Made by a program: the position numbers and the translations under genes
Assembly (NCBI RefSeq): GCF_041821045.1
Contig: NZ_JBGUAW010000003.1
Coordinates: 1 to 64,000 of the forward strand
DNA: 64,000 nt
Origin: Thiohalorhabdus sp. Cl-TMA
GTDB taxonomy: Bacteria; Pseudomonadota; Gammaproteobacteria; Thiohalorhabdales; Thiohalorhabdaceae
Reading direction: 5' to 3'
Part shown: positions 1 through 8,402 of the stretch, piece by piece
How the letters are laid out: every line of letters starts with the position of its first letter
How positions within the stretch are numbered: the stretch's first letter is position 1
Notes under the pieces: generated by a model
The model's database searches: none
What the model was told of the DNA's origin: nothing
What the model saw: only the letters and a program-made list of their open reading frames with translations

Positions 1-78
1 AAGCTGGATGTGGTGTTCACCTTCTTCATCCACTTCGCCCTGATTATCGAGGCCTTATTAAGCGTTAACAGGCCCTAG
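1..78 (+). CDS. C-terminal end of an unidentified membrane-type protein (partial)
   Basis: The window opens inside an open frame that runs to a TAG at 76-78. The 25 visible residues are hydrophobic (FTFFIHFALIIEALL) and end in a short polar tail, SVNRP, so this looks like the last transmembrane helix of a membrane protein. Nothing else of the gene is in the window and I do not recognise the family. It converges with the DUF924 gene on the other strand, overlapping its stop by four bases. Confidence 0.5.
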   Translation, partial: KLDVVFTFFIHFALIIEALLSVNRP

Positions 79-617
79 AAAGCGGAGCCGGGCTGCCGGA
101 GAAATTCCTCCTCCGCCGGTGTGGAGGCGCGCCCCAGCACGGCGTTGCGGTGGGGAAAGCGGCCGAAGCGGTCGATGACGGCCTTGTGGCGCCGCGCGAA
201 GTCGAGGAATTCGCCGTCCCCCAGAGTGGCGAATAGGTCTACCGAGCGGGCCTGCTTGCCGGGATCCTCGCTGTGCTGGAGGGGCATATAGAGGAAAGCG
301 CGCTGCTCGGGCGGGTCCAGCTCCCGATCGAAGCCTTGCGCCACTGCCCGCTCGGCGAGGTCGAGGGCCAGCGGGTCGGTGGTATAGGCGCGCGGATCGT
401 CACGGAAGAGGTTGCGGGGGAATTGGTCGAGCACCAGGACGGCGGCCAGAGCGCTCCGGGGCGCCTCCATCCAGCGCCCGCCGCCCTGCTCCGCGGTCCG
501 GGCATACAGATCGGCGAACCGTCTCCGGATGGCCGCGTCCACCTCCGGATCGCGGCGGAACCACTGCTCCGGGCGCAGCTCCGCGAACCAGAAGGCCAGC
601 ACTTGCTCGGCTTCCAT
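75..617 (-). CDS. DUF924 family protein
   Basis: A 180-residue soluble protein with the DUF924 hallmarks: an N-terminal 'VLAFWF' start, 'EQWFRRDPEVDAAIRRRF', then 'LVLDQFPRNLFR' and a C-terminal 'HRNAVLGR.ST..E..FL'. The family is widespread, TPR-like and all-helical, and its biochemical role is not established. The ATG at 617 was chosen because GGGAGGA lies just upstream; the frame stays open another 73 codons upstream but that part looks like noise and crosses the divergent NnrS-like gene. The promoter must lie in the 78 bp shared with that divergent gene. Confidence 0.85.
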   Translation of the reverse strand: MEAEQVLAFWFAELRPEQWFRRDPEVDAAIRRRFADLYARTAEQGGGRWMEAPRSALAAVLVLDQFPRNLFRDDPRAYTTDPLALDLAERAVAQGFDRELDPPEQRAFLYMPLQHSEDPGKQARSVDLFATLGDGEFLDFARRHKAVIDRFGRFPHRNAVLGRASTPAEEEFLRQPGSAF

Positions 618-695
618 GAGTCCTCCCGGACCTTTCCTCTGGGCCCTCCAGTGTGCACCCTTGGAAGCAGCTCCACACCCCCGCCGGAAGGAACC

Positions 696-1841
696 ATGCC
701 CCGCACGCCGGCCGTCGCCCTGTTCTTCCCTTCCGCGGCCCTGCTGGCCGTGACGGTGGTGGTGGCGAAGGCGCTGGAGGCCTCGGGCCTCGGAGTCCCC
801 TGGCACGCGTCCGTTCCCCTCCGCTGGCACGGCCACGAGATGCTCTTCGGCTACGCCTACGCGGTAGTGGGGGGCTTCCTGCTCACCCGGCCGGACCCGG
901 CACGGATTCTGGCCGCCTACCTGGCCTGGCTCGCCGGGCGGGTGGTCTACCTGGGGGCGGCACTGCCGTTCCCCGTGGAGCTGGGGGCAGCCCTGGCCTA
1001 TCCGCTCCTCCTGTTCGCCTACGCCGGTCTGCCCCTGGCCCGGGCCGCCAAGAAGCCCCGCAACAAGATGTTCGCCCCGCTGATCGCCGCGCTGGCGTTA
1101 GCGGAGCTCCTCTACCAGCTGGGCCTCCACGGCGTGCTGCCCGGGGCGGCCCCGCGCGGCCTGCTGCTGGCCGCCGATCTGCTACTGCTTTTGCTGTTCG
1201 TCATGGGCGGCCGGATCCTCGCCACCAGCAGCTCGGGCGCCCACCAGGACCGGGGCCGCAGGCCGGCGGGCGTGGCCCAGCCCCGGCTGGAACGGGCCGG
1301 GGCAGCCTTGCTGGCCGGGACGGCCCTCGCGGATGCCACGGGCCTGGCGACCCCGCTTCCCGGAGACCTGAGCCTGGGCGCCGCGCTCGTGGTCCTGGTC
1401 CGAATCATCCGCTGGCGGGGCTGGCTGCTGCTTGGGGACCGCGCGCTGGCCGCGCTCCAGGCCGGTTATCTGTGGCTCGCCCTGGGCCTGTTCGCCAAGG
1501 GCGCGGTCCAGGTCGCCGGCAACGGATTGCCTTTCGAAGCCCTGCACGTGGCCCTGATCGGCGGCCTGGGTACCCTCACGGCCACGGTCATGAGCCGGGT
1601 GGCACTCCAGCGCACGCGGCGCGGCAGCGGTTTGCCCGCCTCCGTGGTGGCGGCCGTGCTCCTGCTGGCCCTTGCCGTTCCGGCGCGCCTGGAAGCGGGA
1701 GTGCCGGCGGGTCTGTGGCTTGCCGCTGCGGCCTGGGGCACCGCCTTTTCCCTGGTGCTCGCGGCGCTGGCCGGGGCCGCGTTCCGGCCCGCCGGGAGCC
1801 GGCCCGAGCCGCCGGGTCGGGGTCAACGGGGGCACCGGTAG
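696..1841 (+). CDS. NnrS-like haem-copper membrane protein
   Basis: A 381-residue polytopic membrane protein with about ten to twelve hydrophobic segments. The 'WHGHEMLFGYAYAVVGGFLLT' stretch near residues 43-63 (the WH.HEM.FG.A..V..GFLLT pattern) is the signature of the NnrS family, membrane haem/copper proteins linked to protection from nitric oxide and nitrosative stress. The ATG at 696 follows GGAAGG. The frame opens 141 codons earlier but that extension is antisense to DUF924 and is rejected. The stop overlaps the convergent lipoprotein gene by 19 bp. No denitrification genes sit nearby, so a link to NO is by family only. Confidence 0.75.
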   Translation: MPRTPAVALFFPSAALLAVTVVVAKALEASGLGVPWHASVPLRWHGHEMLFGYAYAVVGGFLLTRPDPARILAAYLAWLAGRVVYLGAALPFPVELGAALAYPLLLFAYAGLPLARAAKKPRNKMFAPLIAALALAELLYQLGLHGVLPGAAPRGLLLAADLLLLLLFVMGGRILATSSSGAHQDRGRRPAGVAQPRLERAGAALLAGTALADATGLATPLPGDLSLGAALVVLVRIIRWRGWLLLGDRALAALQAGYLWLALGLFAKGAVQVAGNGLPFEALHVALIGGLGTLTATVMSRVALQRTRRGSGLPASVVAAVLLLALAVPARLEAGVPAGLWLAAAAWGTAFSLVLAALAGAAFRPAGSRPEPPGRGQRGHR

Positions 1842-2440
1842 GGGCCGGCGGCCTGCGGTCCCTCCAGTGCCCAGTCCGACCAGAGCGGGTCGCCTTCCAC
1901 CTCTACGTCCAACGCCCGTAGCCACTGGGCCACCTTGCCGTTGGAGGTGATGGGCAGCCGGTAGGGTCCGGGGTAGGGGACGAAGACCAGATCGTAGGCC
2001 CGAACATAGAGGCGCCTGTCCGGCTCGGCGTGCATCCCGTCCAGACGGCGGCGCAGGGCGTCCACCTCGTCGCCGGCCACCCGGATGGGATAGAGGGCCT
2101 CCACGGGGACCCGGACGCGCAGGCAGACCACCCCGGGCTCCGGCGGGCCGGGCAGCTTCCGGCGGCCCAGGGCGGCCGGAGTGTTGCTGAACAGCGCGGC
2201 CAGACCGCTGCCGATGCCGGTATCCCGCTCGGCGTAGTAGCGCCAGTCGCCGTAGGCGTAGCGGATCAGGTCGCCGGTGGGCGTGCTCAGGACGAGGCTG
2301 GCGTGGCGCCCGTGGTCCAGCAGGAAAACGGCGCGGGAGGCGTTTCCCGGCTCCGGGGGCGGCCGCACGCCGGTGGCGGCGCAGCCGACGAGCAGGAGGC
2401 ACAGGCCCGGCAGTAGTGCTCGGATGACGCCCTCGAACAT
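1823..2440 (-). CDS. Hypothetical lipoprotein
   Basis: A 205-residue protein that begins with a lipoprotein signal: hydrophobic 'ALLPGLCLLLVGC' with a lipobox cysteine at about residue 20. The mature part has the stretches 'FLLDHGRHASLVL' and 'IRYAYGDWRYYAE'. These faintly resemble the DUF2459/TIGR02117 group of exported proteins, but I would not assign the family. It is probably anchored in the outer or inner membrane facing the periplasm. GAGAGGG precedes the ATG by about ten bases. It is convergent with the NnrS-like gene and divergent from the FAD oxidase. Confidence 0.65.
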   Translation of the reverse strand: MFEGVIRALLPGLCLLLVGCAATGVRPPPEPGNASRAVFLLDHGRHASLVLSTPTGDLIRYAYGDWRYYAERDTGIGSGLAALFSNTPAALGRRKLPGPPEPGVVCLRVRVPVEALYPIRVAGDEVDALRRRLDGMHAEPDRRLYVRAYDLVFVPYPGPYRLPITSNGKVAQWLRALDVEVEGDPLWSDWALEGPQAAGPYRCPR

Positions 2441-2723
2441 GCCGTGCGGGCCCTCTCACCGTCGGGGGACCCGCCATTTTCCGTCCCACGACGGCCGCGC
2501 CGCAATCCGGCGGACCTAAGGCCGGCCCCGGTGCTTCCCGGGAATTTTTATTTCTCCATTCCATACCGCCGCCGGAGGCATATATTGGGGAGATGGGTAG
2601 CCGCCCGGTTATCCGCCACGGGCCGTTTCCGCGGCCCACCGCCTACCGAGGAAGTGAAGGGCCGGGGCTGGGTCCTTCCCACGCCTGACCCGCTCCCCTC
2701 CTGCCGCATTGAGGTATCTAGCC

Positions 2724-4184
2724 ATGACCGAGCTACGCATCCGGTCGTTGAACGGGGGAGAGACGACCCTGAGCCGGGACGCGCTGGACGCGTTCGCCGG
2801 TGGGGTCCGGGGTATGGTGATCACGGACGGCTCGCCGGAATACGAGTCGAGCCGGTCCATCTGGAACGCCATGATCGACAAGCGCCCGGCCCTCATCGTC
2901 CGGGCCACGGGCCCGGCGGACGTCCTCCGGACCGTCAACTTCGTCCGCGAGCAGCAGCTCCTGCTGGCGGTACGCGGCGGCGGCCACAATATCGCCGGCA
3001 AGGCCCTGTGCGACGGCGGGGTGGTCCTCGACCTCTCCGCCCTCCGCGACGTCCGGGTGGATCCCCGGGCGCGGACGGCGCGGGTGGGGCCGGGCGCCCT
3101 GCTGGGGGACGTGGACCACGAGACCCAGGCCTTTGGCCTGGCCACGCCGCTGGGCATCAACTCCACCACCGGGGTCTCCGGCCTCACCCTGGGCGGCGGC
3201 TTCGGCTGGCTGACCCGCAAATACGGCATGACCATCGACAACCTGCTGTCCGCGGACCTGGTCACCTCCGACGGCAGCCTGCACACGGTCTCGGATTCCA
3301 GCGAGCCGGATCTGTTCTGGGCCATCCGGGGCGGCGGCGGCAACTTCGGGGTGGTCACCTCCTTTGAATACCGTCTCCATCCCGTGGGGCCGCACGTGCT
3401 GGCCGGACTGATCTTCTACCCACTCGCCCAGGCGCCGCAGATCCTGCGTCGGTACCGGGATTTCGTGGCGGAGATGCCCGAGGAGCTGACGGTCTGGGCG
3501 GTCCTGCGCAAGGCGCCGCCCCTGCCGTTTCTTCCGGAGTCCGCGCACGGCACGGACGTTCTGATCCTGGCCCTGCTCTACGCCGGGGACCCGGCATCGG
3601 GGCGGCGCGCCGTGGAGCCGCTCCAGGCCTTCGGCACCTCCATCGCCGAGCACGTGGACGTCATGCCCTACACCGCCTTCCAGGCCGGCTTCGACCCCCT
3701 GCTGACCCCGGGCGCCCGGAACTACTGGAAATCCCAGGACTTCACCGCCCTGAGCGATGCGGTCATCGACACGGTGATCGAACAGGCCGGCCGGCTGCCC
3801 TCGGAGGAGTGCGAGCTTTTCATCGCCTCCCTGGGCGGCGCCATGGGCCGGGTCCCGGAGACCGCCACGGCCTATGCGGGCCGGGACGCCAACTTCGTCA
3901 TGAACGTGCATACCCGCTGGCGGGAAACGGCCCAGGACAGCAAGTGCCGCGCCTGGGCGCGGGAATGCTCGGAGGCGGTATCCCCGTATGCCACCGGCGG
4001 GGTGTACGTCAATTTCCTGAGCCAGGACGAGACGGGGCGCGTCCATTCGGCCTACGGGGCCAATTACGAGCGCCTGGCCGCCATCAAGGCCCGCTACGAC
4101 CCGGCCAACCTGTTCCGCAACAACCAGAACATCGCCCCGGCCGTGAGCGGGCAGGGCCGCGAGCCGGAGAAGACGGAGGGGTAG
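2724..4184 (+). CDS. FAD-linked oxidase with berberine-bridge C-terminus
   Basis: A 486-residue flavoprotein. The FAD_binding_4 (PCMH-type) domain covers roughly residues 35-205, with 'VRGGGHNIAGKA' carrying the histidine that usually bonds FAD covalently, and 'GVSGLTLGGGFGWLTRKYG' as the second FAD contact. The usual bicovalent cysteine position in the latter is Thr/Ser, so a single covalent link is likely. The C-terminal BBE motif 'YERL..IKARYDPANLFRNNQNI' completes the family. Substrate is not predictable: members oxidise sugars, alcohols or secondary metabolites. The ATG at 2724 lies nine bases after GAGG; a TTG five codons upstream is the alternative. No signal peptide is visible. Confidence 0.85.
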   Translation: MTELRIRSLNGGETTLSRDALDAFAGGVRGMVITDGSPEYESSRSIWNAMIDKRPALIVRATGPADVLRTVNFVREQQLLLAVRGGGHNIAGKALCDGGVVLDLSALRDVRVDPRARTARVGPGALLGDVDHETQAFGLATPLGINSTTGVSGLTLGGGFGWLTRKYGMTIDNLLSADLVTSDGSLHTVSDSSEPDLFWAIRGGGGNFGVVTSFEYRLHPVGPHVLAGLIFYPLAQAPQILRRYRDFVAEMPEELTVWAVLRKAPPLPFLPESAHGTDVLILALLYAGDPASGRRAVEPLQAFGTSIAEHVDVMPYTAFQAGFDPLLTPGARNYWKSQDFTALSDAVIDTVIEQAGRLPSEECELFIASLGGAMGRVPETATAYAGRDANFVMNVHTRWRETAQDSKCRAWARECSEAVSPYATGGVYVNFLSQDETGRVHSAYGANYERLAAIKARYDPANLFRNNQNIAPAVSGQGREPEKTEG

Positions 4185-4210
4185 ACGGCCGGACCGGCCC
4201 CGGGGGCCGG

Positions 4211-4681
4211 TCAGATCCAGCGGCGGACCCGGCCCCGGTAAGTCCGGTAGGAGGCGCCGAAGGCCGCCTCCAGCAGGGCCTCCTCCCGGAGCACGAAGCG
4301 CCGCTCCAGAAGCAGGAAGAAAGGCGGGACCACCGCGAGTGGCGCCAGCGTGCCCAGGAGAAGGCCCGCGCCCAGCAGCATGAGTACCATGCCGCCGTAC
4401 ATGGGGCTGCGGCTGTACCGGAAGATGCCGTCGGTGACCAGGACGCTGGCCGGCTCGAAGGGCCGTACGGCGGTGGCATGGCGCCGGAAGCGCCGGGCCC
4501 CGGCCAGGCCAACGCCGAGCCCGCAGGCGATCACCGCGGGGCCCGAGAGGGTCCAGGGCCAGTCCAGCCAGCGGCCCAGGGGCAGGACGGCGTGAAGTCC
4601 GGCCATCACCGCCAGGGCGCCCACGAAGAAGACCGGCGGCGGGAGGTGGGGCTTATCGGAGGGGAGGGATCGGGGGCTCAT
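4211..4681 (-). CDS. Isoprenylcysteine carboxyl methyltransferase-like membrane protein
   Basis: A 156-residue integral membrane protein with about four helices. 'VLVTDGIFRYSRSPMYGGMVLMLLG' followed by 'E....EEALLEAAFGASYRTYRGRVRRW' is the typical ICMT/PEMT-like signature, in which the RY.RSP.Y segment and the C-terminal Y..Y..RV.R form the SAM site. The bacterial proteins' substrates are mostly unknown and may be lipids. The ATG at 4681 was preferred over a GTG at 4687 because AGGAGG sits five bases before it and the GTG would overlap that site. It is divergent from ybaN. Confidence 0.8.
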   Translation of the reverse strand: MSPRSLPSDKPHLPPPVFFVGALAVMAGLHAVLPLGRWLDWPWTLSGPAVIACGLGVGLAGARRFRRHATAVRPFEPASVLVTDGIFRYSRSPMYGGMVLMLLGAGLLLGTLAPLAVVPPFFLLLERRFVLREEALLEAAFGASYRTYRGRVRRWI

Positions 4682-4796
4682 GCACACCTCCTGGAGATGG
4701 TGCTCGCCGGGATACGGGGGAGGCGTCGGCGCATGCCCATCCCCTTACGTGGCTTATCGGGGGTATACTGACCCCACGTAGCCCGGGAGGTCCGTT

Positions 4797-5252
4797 ATGC
4801 GCTGGCTCTGGCAGCTATTCGGCTGGTGCAACGTTGGCATGGGGGTAACCGGCGTCTTCCTGCCGGTTCTGCCCACCACGCCCTTTCTGCTCGTGGCTGC
4901 CTGGGCCTTTACCCGGAGCTCCGAGCGCGCCCACCGCTGGCTCGTGACCCATCCCCGCTTCGGTCCCTACCTGGAAGCCTGGTGGCAGTACCGCGCCATT
5001 CCGCGCCGCGGCAAGTGGATCGCCGTGCTCTCCCTGTTCGCGAGCATGGCCATCGCGGTCGGTGCCGGACTGCCCGTTTGGGCCCTGGTCCTGCAGGGGC
5101 TCCTGCTCACCTGCGTTGGCACCTTCCTCGTCACCCGCCCCACCAGCGAACGGATTGTCGAGGGATCCGCGGACCCCCTGCCGGCCCCGGGTTCCGCTCC
5201 GCCCGAACGGCGGGAAACGCCTTCCGCAGAACGGTCCCCACCCGAATACTGA
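4797..5252 (+). CDS. ybaN: YbaN/DUF454 family inner-membrane protein
   Basis: A 151-residue protein with two to three transmembrane helices. The N-terminal half has the DUF454 hallmark: 'GVTGVFLPVLPTTPFLLVAAWAFTRSSER..RWL..HP.FG', where 'PVLPTTPFLLLAA.CFARSS' is near invariant. Function is unknown; the family is a small inner-membrane protein. The last 30 residues are proline-rich and extend past the usual family length, probably a disordered tail. The start follows GGGAGGTCCGTT. It is followed at 187 bp by the DoxX gene on the same strand. Confidence 0.8.
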   Translation: MRWLWQLFGWCNVGMGVTGVFLPVLPTTPFLLVAAWAFTRSSERAHRWLVTHPRFGPYLEAWWQYRAIPRRGKWIAVLSLFASMAIAVGAGLPVWALVLQGLLLTCVGTFLVTRPTSERIVEGSADPLPAPGSAPPERRETPSAERSPPEY

Positions 5253-5439
5253 GCCCGCGACGCCCGGAATCCAGACGCCGCAGCTGGAGCACGCCCGCAC
5301 CGGCCCGCGGGCGCTGATCCGCCGAGCAGCCCCGCCGCGCCGAATTCCAGGCCCCGCCCTTGCACGAGAGGTTTTGTACCGGTATCAAGGGGTTACATTG
5401 GTGCTTGCAGGCACTTGAATCACTACAGGGGGCCGAATC

Positions 5440-5838
5440 ATGATGAATTCCACGACGGCGAACAGCGCCGGCCTACTGGTCATGCGGGTGGTCCTGGGGG
5501 CGCTGATCCTGCTCCACGGCATCGCCAAGCTGATGTACGGGGTGGGCAGCATCCAGGGCATGGTAGCCGGGGCCGGGCTTCCCACCGTGCTGGCCTATGG
5601 CGTTTTCCTCGGGGAGGTGGTGGGCCCTGTTCTGCTCCTGGCGGGCTGGTACGCGCGGGTTGGCGCGGGCCTGATCGCCCTGAACATGCTCTTCGCCATC
5701 GGCCTCGCCCACACCGGCGAGATCTTCGCCCTGGGCCAGCATGGCGGCTGGGCCATCGAGCTCCAGGGCATGTTCCTGTTCACCGCCATCGCGCTGGCGC
5801 TCACGGGCCCCGGCCGGTTCAGCGTCAACGGCCGCTAG
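5440..5838 (+). CDS. DoxX family membrane protein
   Basis: A 132-residue protein with four transmembrane helices, matching DoxX/DUF417-type proteins: 'LLVMRVVLGALILLHGIAKLMYG', then 'GVFLGEVVGPVLLLAGWYARVGAGLIALNMLFAI'. Some family members are subunits of thiosulfate:quinone oxidoreductase; others act in redox or osmotic balance. Nothing here decides between them, and no DoxD/DoxA partner is adjacent. Two tandem ATG codons at 5440 and 5443 are possible starts; a G-rich AGGGGG lies about seven bases upstream. A hairpin terminator follows the stop directly. Confidence 0.8.
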   Translation: MMNSTTANSAGLLVMRVVLGALILLHGIAKLMYGVGSIQGMVAGAGLPTVLAYGVFLGEVVGPVLLLAGWYARVGAGLIALNMLFAIGLAHTGEIFALGQHGGWAIELQGMFLFTAIALALTGPGRFSVNGR

Positions 5839-5848
5839 GTCCGCCCGC

Positions 5849-5872
5849 GCCCGGGGCCCTCCGGCCCCGGGC
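5849..5872 (+). terminator. Hairpin terminator after the DoxX gene
   Basis: A perfect 10-bp stem (GCCCGGGGCC / GGCCCCGGGC) with a CTCC loop begins ten bases after the DoxX stop. The T-tract is weak (GTGCTTTA), so termination may be partial. Confidence 0.55.
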
Positions 5873-5936
5873 CGTGCTTTACAACCATTTCTGCAAGGGC
5901 GTACCCCTGGGTTGAGGGGCCGTCCCGAGCGGTCCC

Positions 5937-6944
5937 GTGCCGTCCGCGAAATCCGTCACCGGGAGCGCCCCCTTGCAGTTCCTCCCCAGGCCCGGAACTC
6001 CGGCCTTCGGGCTCCTCCGCCCGTCCGGCAGCTCGGCAGCCTTCGCGATTCTGCTGCTCACGGCGACCGCCGTCGGTGCCACCTCCCACTACGACCGGAT
6101 TCAGTGCCTGGGATGCCATGGCGGCGATTCCCGGGAGGTAGTGGATCCGGAGACCGGGGAGCGCAGGGATGTGGCCCTGGATATGGCGCGCTACCGCCAC
6201 GGTGCCCACCGGGCGCTTGATTGCCTGGCCTGCCACGAGCGGGGCTTCCGGAGCTTCCCCCACAATGCCAAGAAGCCCCTGACTTGCATGGAGTGCCATC
6301 CGCGCGAGGAGGCCGAGGGGCGGGAAGCCACCTTCGACTTCCGGCGGTGGGAGCGGCAGTTCAAGGATTCCATCCACTTCACCAGGCACAAGAAGCGATT
6401 CAACTGCGGGGAGTGCCACAACCCCCATTACTTCCGGGTCGCCGAAGAGCTCGGGGCTCCGCCGGAGATCATCGACACCCACAACCGGTGGTGTCTGCGC
6501 TGCCACAAGGAGAGGGCGGGGCGGTTCCCGCTTTCCAATCCCGCCGATCCCGATATGGTGGGCGCCCATGCCTGGCTGCCCCATACCGCCCTGCATCTGC
6601 GCGAGACTCGCTGCGTGGAATGCCATACCTCCAACGCGGCTCCCGTTTCCCATGATCTCCTGATCTGGGACGAGGCGAAACGGGACTGCGTGATCTGCCA
6701 TTCCCGGGATACGGTTCTCCAGAGGACCCTGTATCGCCACCACCCGGAGGTGCCCGCCAGGCTCGGCTTCACCAATACCGCCGTGCTGCAGGACGGCTAT
6801 GTCATGGCGGCCAATCGCAACCGGTATCTGGACCTGCTGTTCTATCTGGTGGTGGGACTGGCCTTCCTGTACGTCTTCGGCCATGCGGGGATCCGGTGGC
6901 GCCGCCGACGTCGGGGGTTATCCGGGGGAGGAGGCCGGCAATGA
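5937..6944 (+). CDS. Membrane-anchored heptahaem c-type cytochrome
   Basis: A protein of up to 335 residues with seven CXXCH haem motifs: CLGCH, CLACH, CMECH, CGECH, CLRCH, CVECH and CVICH. It starts with a signal peptide (hydrophobic FAILLLTATAVGA, cleaved near ATSHYD) and ends with one transmembrane helix (LLFYLVVGLAFLYVF) plus an Arg-rich cytoplasmic tail. It is therefore a periplasmic electron carrier anchored at its C-terminus. Its stop overlaps the ATG of the cytochrome b561 gene (ATGA), so the two are translationally coupled, and quinol oxidation via b561 is the natural inference. Start is uncertain: GTG at 5937, or a TTG at 5973 with GGGAG seven bases upstream that gives a more normal signal peptide. 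It does not match NrfA, NapC or Otr by eye. Confidence 0.85.
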   Translation: MPSAKSVTGSAPLQFLPRPGTPAFGLLRPSGSSAAFAILLLTATAVGATSHYDRIQCLGCHGGDSREVVDPETGERRDVALDMARYRHGAHRALDCLACHERGFRSFPHNAKKPLTCMECHPREEAEGREATFDFRRWERQFKDSIHFTRHKKRFNCGECHNPHYFRVAEELGAPPEIIDTHNRWCLRCHKERAGRFPLSNPADPDMVGAHAWLPHTALHLRETRCVECHTSNAAPVSHDLLIWDEAKRDCVICHSRDTVLQRTLYRHHPEVPARLGFTNTAVLQDGYVMAANRNRYLDLLFYLVVGLAFLYVFGHAGIRWRRRRRGLSGGGGRQ

Positions 6945-7537
6945 CCGATGGCGATTCCTGGGCCGTGGTGCTGTGGGTCCGCCTCTGGCACTGGCTCACC
7001 GCCCTGCTGTTCCTGATCCTGTCCCTGACCGGGGTATATCTGCATTTCGCCCCCCGGGGGAGCGCCTCGGGCTACGCGCTGGCCAACAGCCTGCATGACC
7101 TTGCGGGGATCGCCCTGGCGGCCACCTACTTGGCCTACGTGGCCGGTGCCCTGACCACGGGCCACTGGCGCCATTTCGTGCCCGACCGGCGAGGTCTGGG
7201 TCAGCGGCTCCGGCGGGAGGTGGCCATCTACCTGCGGGCCGGGGACCCGGCGGAAGTCGCCGACCGCTTCAAGCCCCTGCAGCAGCTCACCTACCTGTTG
7301 GTGGTGTATGCGCTGCTGCCGCTGCTCATCCTCAGCGGCCTGCTATACCGCTACTATCCGGCGGTCCCGGTGGTAGCCCCGGAGGAGGTGCTCGGCCTCG
7401 GCGGACTCTGGCCCCTGGCCTCGGTCCACTACCTTCTGGCCATCCCCGGGATCGCCTTCCTGATCGTACATATCTACATGGGGGCCTTCGCACCCGGGTC
7501 CCGGGCCATGCTGAAGCGGATGATCATCGGGCGGTAG
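6941..7537 (+). CDS. Cytochrome b561-type membrane subunit
   Basis: A 198-residue protein with four transmembrane helices and histidines placed as in b561/hydrogenase b-type cytochromes: 'RLWHWLTALLFLILSLTGVYLHF', 'NSLHDLAGIALAATYLAY', 'LLPLLILSGLLYRYYP' and 'SVHYLLAIPGIAFLIVHIYMG'. These are expected to ligate two haems b and take electrons from the quinone pool. The ATG overlaps the stop of the heptahaem cytochrome and is preceded by GGGGGAGGAGG, so the two proteins are very likely one quinol-dehydrogenase module that feeds an unknown periplasmic acceptor. Confidence 0.85.
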   Translation: MTDGDSWAVVLWVRLWHWLTALLFLILSLTGVYLHFAPRGSASGYALANSLHDLAGIALAATYLAYVAGALTTGHWRHFVPDRRGLGQRLRREVAIYLRAGDPAEVADRFKPLQQLTYLLVVYALLPLLILSGLLYRYYPAVPVVAPEEVLGLGGLWPLASVHYLLAIPGIAFLIVHIYMGAFAPGSRAMLKRMIIGR

Positions 7538-7577
7538 GGCGGGGGTATGGGAGCTGTCGTTCTCCCGCGGCCGTGGG

Positions 7578-8315
7578 TCAATCCGCCCGGATCGCGCCCA
7601 GGGCCCACTCCGTCAGAAGCCCGCCCGAGAGGGCGAGGGCGAAGCTCAGGAAGGTGCCGATGAGGATGAACTCGGCGAGCTTGCGGTGCTCGGAGTCCTT
7701 GATCTCGCCGAAGCGCAGAATGGATTTGGTGGCCAGCACGAAGCCGATCCCGGATGCCTGGCCGCTGAGGTAGAGGATCAGCACCAGCCCCCGCTCCAGC
7801 CAGCCGATGTAACGGCCGCCGTTCCGCAGGCCGCCGGCGGGGCTCTGCTCCTCCTCGAGCTCCCGGGTCAGCGGCTCCAGGAGCAATCCGATGACTACTC
7901 CCGCGGCCGGCACGGTGGCGAGGATGCCGGCGGTCACCACCAGGACCTGCGCATAGGTCCGCAGCGCGTCCCCGGTAAGCTGGCTTCCCCACAGGCCCGT
8001 TTCCCACGCGCCGGGGAAGGACCAGGCCAGGCCCGCCAGGAGGGCCAGACGGACGCCCTGCTCCCCCAGAAAGCTCCGGGGTCCGCGCGGCAGCAGATGG
8101 CTGCGGGACGCGTCCGAAAGCGAATGGACAAGCAGCAGGCTTCCCAGGAGCCAGGCGTTCAGGGTGCCCAGCAGCAGGGCACTCAATGCCGTCACCAGGG
8201 CCGCGTGCAGGAGCAGAGGGATCGGAGCGCCTTCCGGACGCGAAGGGGGATCCCGCCGCAGGACGAATTCCCCCAGCAGATGGGCTACGAGCAGGGCGAG
8301 GAAGGTGGGGCTCAT
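7578..8315 (-). CDS. DUF3307 family membrane protein
   Basis: A 245-residue polytopic membrane protein. The N-terminus 'LLVAHLLGEFVLR' and the downstream 'LLVHSLSDASRSHLL' fit the DUF3307 pattern, in which histidines and an aspartate recur in the first helices. The C-terminal third carries 'KSILRFGEIKDSEHRKLAEFILIGTFLSFALAL', also typical. Function is unknown. It lies downstream of a SatD-like gene on the same strand, a pairing seen elsewhere, and probably shares its transcript. It converges with b561. Confidence 0.75.
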   Translation of the reverse strand: MSPTFLALLVAHLLGEFVLRRDPPSRPEGAPIPLLLHAALVTALSALLLGTLNAWLLGSLLLVHSLSDASRSHLLPRGPRSFLGEQGVRLALLAGLAWSFPGAWETGLWGSQLTGDALRTYAQVLVVTAGILATVPAAGVVIGLLLEPLTRELEEEQSPAGGLRNGGRYIGWLERGLVLILYLSGQASGIGFVLATKSILRFGEIKDSEHRKLAEFILIGTFLSFALALSGGLLTEWALGAIRAD

Positions 8316-8356
8316 GGGCGGGTCCTACCCGGTCTTTGCGGGGTTGTCTCTCTTTT

Positions 8357-8376
8357 AACAACCTTTAAATGTTGTT
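8357..8376. promoter_or_regulatory. Inverted repeat AACAAC-N8-GTTGTT between satD-like and DUF3307 genes
   Basis: A 6-bp perfect inverted repeat in an unusually AT-rich 87-bp gap. It could be an operator for the SatD-like protein, whose C-terminal part looks like a helix-turn-helix. The T-rich sequence after it on the + strand could also make it a weak terminator for that strand. Both readings are inference. Confidence 0.3.
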
Positions 8377-8402
8377 TTTGTTTTTACATTATTCAGGGGT
8401 TG

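Noticed and set aside
1182-2639. Long minus-strand frame across the NnrS-like gene and lipoprotein gene
   Set aside because: Arg/Pro/Gly-rich shadow frame; both overlapped genes have family signatures and ribosome sites.
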